Assembly (NCBI GenBank): GCA_964019135.1
Contig: OZ025252.1
Location: 6,774,823 to 6,838,822, forward strand
Reading direction: 5' to 3'
From: Arenicola marina
Taxonomy: Eukaryota; Annelida; Polychaeta; Arenicolidae
Length of the DNA stretch: 64,000 bases
Shown: in pieces, positions 58,201 through 64,000 of the stretch
Layout of the letters: each line of letters opens with the position of its first letter
Numbering within the stretch: position 1 is the stretch's first letter
Notes under the pieces: model-generated
The model's database searches: none
What the model saw: only the letters and a program-made list of their open reading frames with translations
Told to the model about the DNA's origin: nothing
Position numbers and translations under genes: made by a program

Positions 58201-60838
58201 AGCGCCAAACACAGGCATCAGCGCCAAACACAGGCAACAGCGCCAAACACAGGCATCAGCGCCAAACACAAGCATCAGTACCAAACACAGGCATTAACGC
58301 CAAACACAGACATCAGCGCCAAACACAGGCATCAACTCAGCGCCGAGACACGGTAATGCACACTGTGGGCCGAGACACGGTAATGCACACTGTGGGCGGA
58401 GACACGGTAATGTACACTGTGGGCGGAGACACGGTAATGCACACTGTGGGCGGAGACACGGTAATGTACACTGTGGGCGGGGGATACGGTAATGTATACT
58501 GTTGGCGGTGGGAGACAAGGTAATGTACACTGAGGACGGCGGGAAACACGGTAATGTCCACTGCGGGAGGCCCCATGACGTCTGCCTGGATACCTCTGGG
58601 GCTGGAGTAATGTAGTATTTTGGGCGTCAGGCCCGAATGGACGCCGAAATGTCACGTCCCGAACTGACGGGATTCGAACCTGCGACCCTTCGCATCCAGG
58701 CCGAACACCAACCGCATTAGACCAAAGGAAACTTCCAACTACTCCCGAAGCTCTTGGTGTCTTTTATCCACCTGGCCTGGGCCGATATATCTCACACCCA
58801 CCTGCGTAATAGTAGGACTCGGCATCCTTCTGGTCCCTCAGGATCTGATCCGGAGACTTGCCGGCCGTCTCCACCATGGGTTTGTCGTCCAGCTCCTCGT
58901 AGGGAAGAAGGTGGGTCAGCGCCTTGTAGATCTCCAGCCCGTCCAACATCGAGTTGTTGTCGAAGTCGTGCAACCTGCGCGGGCGGGTCAACGCGACAAT
59001 TGTATATTCAGGACGCTTGAATCCCTTTTGGTCATATCGCGTCAATGGGAGAAGGAAGGGAGAGTGGAGCCATGTCCCCGGGGGCAACCCCCTACTCTTT
59101 GCGAGAAAGGACATGGGGTCTTTACCCTGCGACCACACAGACATGGCCACAGCGGGGCTCGAACCACTGATCCACGTGCCGTTAGGCTCTCAGGTGGGAC
59201 ATTGAGTGGTGTGGGGCAGGTACATGTATCATAGAGATCGGTGTGGCGAAGGTACAGGTACCATAGAGACCAGTGTGGCAGGTACAGCTACCATAGAGAC
59301 CGGTGTGGGGCAGGTACATGTATCATAGAGACCAGTGTGGGGCAGGTACATGTACCATAGAGACCGGTGTGGGTGCAGGTACATGTACCATAGAGACCAG
59401 TGTGGCAGGTACAGCTACCATAGAGACCGGTGTGGGGCAGGTACATGTATCATAGAGACCAGTGTGGGGCAGGTACATGTACCATAGAGACCGGTGTGGG
59501 TGCAGGTACATGTACCATAGAGACCTGTGTGGCAGGTACAGGTACCATTGAGACCGGTGTGGGGCAGGTACATGTATCATAGGGAGCAGTGTGGGGCAGG
59601 TACAGGTATCATAGAGACCAGTGTGGGGCAGGTACATGTACCATAGAGACCGGTGTGGGTGCAGGTACATGTACCATAGAGACCTGTGTGGGGCAGTTAC
59701 ATGTACCATAGAGACCTGTGTGGGGCAGGTACCGGTACCATGGAGACCGGTGTGGGGCAGGTACAGTTACAAGATAGACCTATTACATGTTGTAATATAT
59801 TGTACAATTTCTTATAGTGTATAGAATTTCAGCTTATTATTATTATTATTAAATTGAGCTAAGATAAGGGTCAAAATGAAGGGCCTGTTGGAACCGACTG
59901 CGGGGTCCCCAAACCCGCCTATGGTCACCAGTTCTATGGAAATCCGTCGCTAAATTAACATTGGCTGTTAACCAGCGGCAGAGCACCCCTGTGATCCGCC
60001 AGAGGGGGGGGGTGGGGAGGGAGGTTAGCTTACTTGAAGTAGTGGAACTCGAGTTCTCCGGGTGACATATCGCTGACGTTGAGGTTGGCCACGCCGTCCA
60101 AGTGCTCTCCGATGTGCCTAGAGGATGAGTGACAAAACCTCGTGATCCCCACCACATAGCGTCACGCAATCTCCCGGCAGAGGGCGTGCCGCTTAGGTTT
60201 CTCTACCCCGCGTCAAATTTAACCATCATGAGCAGAATTATCCTTTATACGCAAAGATTGAAAATGGATATTATCGACTATATATTCGCAGTTTGGCATC
60301 AAATACATCACTGTTAAGCATTGACTGTGCTACTGCTACCGTACCGGACGAATTCGTTTAATTTTGATTAATTAGAAGCAATGTTACTCTTGAACTAGGT
60401 TTGGAGTTCGGTCGAGGTCAAAGGCGTGAAGCGCTTGGAACTTTGACCCAGTGTTATTTTCAAATATTTTTTCGCTAAACTCTTCTATCAAGAAATGATT
60501 TGTTGATACCAAAAATAGAATTGTTGATATCAAAAATGGAATTGTTGATATCAACAATTAGGAAATACATGTTAGGATGGCCCGCCATACTGCCAGGCAT
60601 TTAAAACATTAAATATTAACGTTGGCCAATGATCAGTTGTTGTTTTTCTTCATAACAGTAGTTCGGATACTCACTCTTTATCTTGAACAACTTTGTCGTC
60701 ATGGAAACCAGTGGGTTTCTCCTCCTCCCCATAGTGGTGGTGAGCGCTGTGAGCAGTCACGTGGTATGAACCCCAGCTCTGTAGCTCTATGACGACAACA
60801 AGCTTGACCAGCCAGTCCGCCAAACACCGCAACTCCAT
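52168..60838 (-). CDS. Gene 2: MCFD2-like EF-hand secretory protein (four exons)
   Basis: Minus-strand joins: 60838-60675, 60117-60034, 58974-58802, 52298-52168. They sum to 552 nt, 183 residues plus stop, with GT-AG introns in phases 2, 2 and 1, all consistent. The order of features matches human MCFD2: VVQDKEHIGEHLDGV, then MSPGELEFHYFKLHDFDNN and LDGLEIYKALTH, then a second EF-hand with DMNNDGYLTYTE. MCFD2 is a soluble calcium-binding partner of the cargo receptor LMAN1/ERGIC-53 in ER-to-Golgi transport. The related secreted protein CGREF1 shares this EF-hand pair, so the exact orthologue is uncertain. Differences: a ~30-residue insert between the EF-hands and a basic tail (KHAKKGPR), giving 183 residues against about 146 in human. 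Intron 3 is 6.5 kb of minisatellite plus a MITE. Confidence 0.88.
52303..53350. repeat. 19-bp array, left homogeneous block (gene 2 intron 3)
   Basis: About 54 nearly identical units of AGGCATCAGCGCCAAACAC. Only a handful of changes are seen (one CAAGCACAGG near 52385; AACGCC in two or three units near 53090 and one next to the MITE). On the sense (minus) strand the unit carries CGCTGATGC, with a branch-point-like CTGAT. All three plus frames are open because 19 is not a multiple of 3; frames up to 448 codons are artefacts. Confidence 0.96.
53351..54064. mobile_element. 714-bp MITE copy 2, inserted in the 19-bp array
   Basis: Reverse-complement sister of the copy at 17677-18390, with identical length and ends (TTGGCGCAAGTGCCCCC and GGGGGCACTTGCGCTAA). 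It is flanked by GCATCAACG on both sides (53342-53350 and 54065-54073), a perfect 9-bp direct duplication taken from the array unit. Long inverted ends, no transposase. The duplication shows it arrived after the array existed. Confidence 0.93.
54065..58340. repeat. 19-bp array, right heterogeneous block (gene 2 intron 3)
   Basis: About 220 units of AGGCATCAACGCCAAACAC, mixed with CAGCGCC, CAGTACC, CACACACAGG and other variants. Insertions of AGGCAAACAC (unit fusions) occur many times, and several segments recur as longer blocks: the run around 56590-56720 (AAACCCAAACCTCAGCGCC) reappears as a variant at 57060-57190. Frames up to 800 codons are artefacts. Confidence 0.95.
58344..58560. repeat. 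27-bp GAGACACGGTAATGYACACTG array
   Basis: Eight units ending TGTGGGCG, directly after the 19-bp array in gene 2 intron 3. Confidence 0.88.
58655..58738 (-). mobile_element. tRNA-like SINE head or tRNA pseudogene (second family)
   Basis: On the minus strand, an A-box-like TGGTCTAATGCGGTTGG is followed 30-40 bases later by a perfect B box GGTTCGAATCC within GGGTCGCAGGTTCGAATCCC. The sequence beyond does not pair with the 5' end to make an acceptor stem, and the T stem has a mismatch, so it is not a working tRNA. It differs from the main SINE family. Confidence 0.45.
58802..58974 (-). CDS. Gene 2 exon 3: EF-hand 1 and inter-hand insert
   Basis: 173 nt between acceptor CCCGCGCAG and donor GCAG/GTGGGT. 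EF-hand loop at residues 86-97 (DFDNNSMLDGLE), with calcium ligands at positions 1, 3, 5, 9 and 12; Ser replaces the usual Gly at position 6. The exiting helix IYKALTHLLPYEE is followed by a charged insert (DDKPMVETAGKSPDQI to DAESYYYA) longer than in vertebrate MCFD2. The tail of a minus-strand SINE ends about 24 bp upstream of this acceptor. Confidence 0.92.
58998..59204 (-). mobile_element. tRNA-derived SINE, copy 8 (5'-truncated)
   Basis: Reads on the minus strand: B box GGTTCGAGCCC, the family body, and tail TCCTGAATATACAATTG. The A-box end is missing; it breaks off after CCACCTGAGAGCCTAACGG. It lies in gene 2 intron 2 in the gene's own orientation, its tail ending about 24 bp before the exon 3 acceptor. 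Confidence 0.9.
59212..59775. repeat. ~31-33-bp CATAGAGACCGGTGTGG array
   Basis: About 18 units with GGGGCAGGTACATGTACCAT. A four-unit order (about 126 bp, marked by the short GTGTGGCAGGTACAGCTACC unit) recurs at about 59273 and 59399. In gene 2 intron 2. Confidence 0.92.
60034..60117 (-). CDS. Gene 2 exon 2: helix before EF-hand 1
   Basis: 84 nt between acceptor CATCCTCTAG and donor TTCAA/GTAAGC. Reads HIGEHLDGVANLNVSDMSPG then ELEFHYF (residues 56-82), closely matching the conserved MCFD2 block (EHIMEHLEGV, then MSPQELQLHYFK). Too short for most frame scans; found through splice phases and similarity. Confidence 0.92.
60155..60430 (+). repeat. Interspersed repeat, copy B (gene 2 intron 1)
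   Basis: Collinear with 39845-40110: GGCAGAGGGCGTGCCGCTTA, CGTCAAATTTAACC, ATACGCAAAGATTGAAAATG, TTCGCAGTTTGGCAT and GATTAATTAGAAG in the same order and orientation. Diverged, roughly 260 bp. Confidence 0.65.
60675..60838 (-). CDS. Gene 2 exon 1: N-terminus and signal sequence
   Basis: Starts MELRCLADWLVKLVVVIELQ, a hydrophobic N-terminus fitting entry into the secretory pathway, then a His-rich acidic stretch (HSAHHHYGEEEK) and VVQDKE. The donor AAAGA/GTGAGT leaves phase 2. The ATG at 60838 follows GTTCCAGAC, so either it lies in a first exon or an acceptor sits directly before it. An in-frame upstream ATG at 60862 would add eight residues (MVPPGVPD). The downstream Met is preferred because it puts the hydrophobic segment nearer the start. 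Confidence 0.75.
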
Positions 60839-61094
60839 GTCTGGAACACCAGGGGGCACCACCGGTCAAGGAAATAATGACTACGAGATTGCGTCACCCG
60901 TAGGGTGAGATGACGTAAAATGTAAAATCCAGATTACGTCTTCGGTCCACTACAATGACCTTGATCGTAACAGTTGACTTGACTGTGACTTTGACCTGTG
61001 ACCTACAGACCCCGTTAACGAACTTGCTCGGATATCGATGAGTAAATTTATACGACGAAATGTTGCATTTTGTGGCCCACACAGAGTGCACAGA

Positions 61095-61195
61095 CACACC
61101 CTGAGATCCAGATTTGACCATTCAAATTCGTATTTAGCCTCTAAGATCCAGATTTGATACCTCAGATCAATATTGACCCCTCAGATCCGGCAGCT
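61095..61195. repeat. ~23-bp degenerate GATCCAGATTTGACC repeat
   Basis: About four units of CTCAGATCCAGATTTGACCC. The same unit recurs at 62260-62430. Confidence 0.65.
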
Positions 61196-62120
61196 CCATA
61201 ACTGTCGTTATAGTGAGCATCCTCTCAATTGTTAGCCCCATCCCAAAAGTAAAAGTCAGTTTCGCCCCCAGGTTCAACGATCTCACTCTCGGTAGACATC
61301 TGAAAGCAAACTGCCCGTTTATTCAGTGTCGGTTTACATTTCTAGTTTCTACATCCCTACCATGCACATTAGTTTCATAACAAACAACTCAATCATCCCA
61401 CCACCCGAGATTGAACCCCCTCCACCCCCCCCCCCACCCCCACAACAGTACTGCACTGTCACCAAAGATATTAGTACACCAAGATAGGTCATACGGCGAT
61501 TTTCTTGTAATCGTTCTCCGGTGGCGCCGCCAAGCGGTGAGCGCGTAGTGTTGCACAGAACCGCCGTCGACAGGCATGAACTTCAAGTTTGTTCTGCCAT
61601 AAACTGCGCCAGTTCACGAAAGAAATGTCCAGGAAAGCCATTTTTCAGATTCCTCAAGGAAAAGGAAAGGTAAGACCGGCTTCTTGCGTTAATTTATCAG
61701 TCATTGATATCGTGCGTCGTTTATCACCACCACAATTTCTGATAATTCTCTATTATCGCCCACATCGAAGCGAGCGGCTCATGTGAGCAAACCACGTCAA
61801 AGATCTATCGTTGTCACTATCTATTACTCAACAATTACCAGAAGGCAACAAGCTCTAAGTGCCGGCTAATGGCTAACGAATGTGTAATGAGGTATCCTAA
61901 CGGATGTCCTGGGGTTTGAATAAAAATTGGGTGAACTCCGACCATATAGTACGAGACCGTCAAGCATAGCTTGAGATTGAAGACGAAAATCGGGGTTACG
62001 TGACCAATTTCAAGAGATGCATGGCTGCTCATAGTCGCTGGTTCCCAACGAGCGAGAGGGCCATGGAGTACAACCGATATGTGGCCGGGAATGCTTGGGG
62101 TGTCTGTGTATCGTGTATAC
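61196..62120. other. Right-flank unique segment, nothing identified
   Basis: A poly(C) tract lies at about 61424. No gene recognised. Confidence 0.4.
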
Positions 62121-62124
62121 GAGT

Positions 62125-62430
62125 TCCCATAGGGTAATACGTGAAATATTAGTGTGATTAAGTGAAAATTGTGAACGCTATAGCGAGTTTCTTTCTTTCA
62201 ATGGTTAAGCAACTTTAACAAAATGCCTGTGATCTGAGATCTGACCTACATGGCCGATTACGAAGATTGACCCATAGGATCGGGATTTACCCCTAGGATG
62301 TGGATTTGACTGGCATGATTGGGATTTGACCCTTAGGACTCGCATTGACTTCTTAGATTCCGATTTGAACCGTCAGATCCAGATTTGATATTTCAGATCG
62401 ATTTTGGATCCGTCAGATGCAGGTGGGTTT
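62125..62430 (+). repeat. Diverged interspersed repeat plus 23-bp repeats, copy 1
   Basis: 62125-62260 (TAATACGTGAAATATT, AGTGTGATTAAGTGAAA, TTTCAATGGTTAAGC, GACCTACATGGCC) matches 63090-63240 in order and orientation. It is followed by seven or eight degenerate GGATTTGACCCTTAGGA-type units. Confidence 0.65.
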
Positions 62431-63089
62431 AGAGCATCCCGATGTAACGGGTCGGATAGGCCGAAATGTCATCTCGATCCGTCTTCCAGTGGCCGCATCG
62501 AGTCTTTACAATGGGATTGGCCATGTTAATGTTTGATTATTTCTTTGCGTCCAAACTACTGGTTCGATTTCGATGGCATTTGGCACACATGATGTTAGTA
62601 ATATTAGTACATATTCCACCACATATAGGTAATCTACCTGCATGCATGTAGTCACCGCAATTTTGTATAATTCTTATTAGGTTACAATTTAATCATCCAA
62701 TAACTCAAAAACTATAAATGTGAGGTGAAATCTGAGACCACATTTCTTTTGTGCCTCTCTTAGAAGAATACTTTGCAACAAACCGTGGATCTGTAGAGCC
62801 AATATTAACGGAGCTACGAAGAAAAACATGATTCATGACCTTGACCTTGTTGTGACCTTGACCTTGAAAGCGTGACCTTGATCAATATAGTGCTTTGGCC
62901 CAAATACTAATGTCATGTCTCACGCAAGGTGTCGTTTGTCTGACATGTCCCCTTCATGGACAAATTGGGGAGGCCATTTTCCCGCCAAAATGCTCCCGTA
63001 GGGTCCCATGTTAAACTTTGGGCATTTTTAGCGGAAAAACTATTTGGGCGATTTGCATAAATGAAAGACCATATAGAAGGTACTAATGG
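62431..63089. other. Right-flank segment, repeat-like, no gene
   Basis: Contains runs of GACCTTGACCTTG at 62835-62880. Probably part of the same dispersed element as its neighbours; no coding signal. Confidence 0.4.
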
Positions 63090-63410
63090 GCTCAATACGT
63101 GAAATAATTGGCAGCGTGATTAAATGGAAACTGCGAACGTTATAGCAATTTTCCCGTTATTTGGTCCTATCTTTCAATGGTTAAGCGAATTTTGAAAAAT
63201 TGTGACCTTGACCTTTGACCTACATGGCCCATCTACGAACTTAGCCTGACGATTGCCATTCCGCATCTTTTTCTGAATTTTGAAGTCGATACCTTAAGGC
63301 GTTCGACAGATAATGCGTCATGTGACAAACAGACAGACAGACAGACACACACACCGAACACACCGACATAAGACGAAAATCTACGATTTTCGTCTTAATG
63401 ATCATGGACC
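63090..63410 (+). repeat. Diverged interspersed repeat copy 2 with terminal hairpin
   Basis: Second copy of the 62125 block (63090-63240), followed by a GACAGACAGACAGACA simple repeat (63330-63350) and a near-perfect palindrome AAGACGAAAATC / GATTTTCGTCTT at 63372-63398. Simple repeat followed by a hairpin looks like the terminus of a DNA transposon (Helitron-like or other), but no family is assigned. Confidence 0.55.
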
Positions 63411-63636
63411 TACTGCCTTCGCCTCCCGGGGTCTGGTTATATTTGACAGAGCTAGCCAGACCGGGGGAAAGGCAAAGCCTTTTGTCTGCATTTCTACTGA
63501 ACGCTTGTCAAGTAAATTTGTTGCTATGTTTCTAGCATTTGCATTTAAAAAAAATTTTTTAGTCATTACTTTTTAGATGCCAGAGATGGGTGGTCAATGC
63601 AAGAAGGAAAGACTTGTTCAATAAGTCCAGTAGGCT

Positions 63637-63812
63637 AGGGGCGGATCCAGGGGGGGGGGGGCCGAGCCGGCCCGGGCCCTCCTTTTAGGACCGAAATGTA
63701 TACCATTTCACATAGAGAAACCAAAACCGCCCCCCCCCCCCAATCCAGCATATCTAGATCCGACCCTGAAAGCGCCCCGCCCCCTCTATCCAGAATTTCT
63801 GGATCCGCCCCT
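63637..63812. mobile_element. 176-bp MITE with AGGGGCGGATCC inverted ends
   Basis: Left end AGGGGCGGATCC (63637) and right end GGATCCGCCCCT (63812) are a perfect 12-bp inverted pair. A second internal TCTAGATCCG lies near 63770, and a G run and a C run lie inside. The flanks GTAGGC on both sides suggest a short target duplication. The ends resemble those of hAT-type MITEs in many animals. A related end (GGGCGGATCTAGG) begins at 63985 and runs off the window. Confidence 0.65.
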
Positions 63813-64000
63813 GTAGGCCTATACTTATCAGCTGACGTAGTTTATAATCTTAAAAGCTGCTCATGTGTGAGAGTTTCTGTAGAAATGAACAATCTTGATG
63901 TTCGTATTTTTGTATTAAAAATATCAATTGGCTGATCATGGCTTTGTTGTTTTCATTCATATTTAGGCTTAGAATATATCTCTGGGCGGATCTAGGAATT

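Noticed and set aside
52089-58356. Frames of 380-800 codons (KHRHQRQTQAS repeats)
   Set aside because: 19-bp array read in any frame; the array is the intron of the minus-strand MCFD2-like gene.

Overview
The window is eukaryotic nuclear DNA from a compact-exon, repeat-rich animal. Exons have GT-AG boundaries and phase-compatible introns, there are RNA-polymerase-III-type SINEs and MITEs, and no bacterial operon structure. A secreted von Willebrand A (VWA) protein and a small EF-hand secretory protein both point to a metazoan. A marine invertebrate, probably a mollusc, is my inference from the shell-matrix-like layout of the VWA protein; the sequence does not prove it.

Only two genes can be supported. 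Gene 1 (+ strand, about 15557-42394) is a seven-exon gene: signal-peptide exon, 25-nt microexon, VWA1 exon, a long Thr/Pro then Gly/Asp/Ser-repeat exon, VWA2 exon, Pro/His linker exon and a terminal exon. All junction phases agree (0,1,1,1,2,1), except that the long exon needs a change of frame between about 35215 and 35297. Gene 2 (- strand, 60838 down to 52168) is a four-exon, 183-codon gene for an MCFD2-like EF-hand protein, with every phase matching. The genes converge; about 10 kb between their stop codons is almost pure repeat.

Most of the rest is tandem repeat. From left to right: an inverted-repeat mosaic with a perfect 44-bp hairpin (2.5-3.6 kb); an 8.7-kb 31/27-bp satellite with ~1.9-kb higher-order copies (4.75-13.5 kb); arrays around and after exon 1 (15-17.7 kb); a CRE-bearing 20-bp array (21.8 kb); a 34-bp array with a 272-bp higher-order period (27.1-28 kb); a 21-bp array (29.5-30 kb); a 29-bp array whose every unit repeats a 5' splice donor (35.4-38 kb); pyrimidine-rich, 20-bp and 22/23-bp arrays (44.5-51.8 kb); and a 19-bp array filling gene 2 intron 3 (52.3-58.3 kb), split by a 714-bp MITE whose sister copy lies at 17.7 kb. 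Eight copies of one tRNA-derived SINE are scattered through it. Many very long open frames exist in these arrays only because the repeat unit lacks stops; they are not genes.

The most interesting pattern is that several of the arrays start exactly at, or within a few tens of bases of, splice sites of the two genes, as if exon-intron boundaries had seeded minisatellite growth. No retrovirus-like, LINE or prokaryotic element was recognised.
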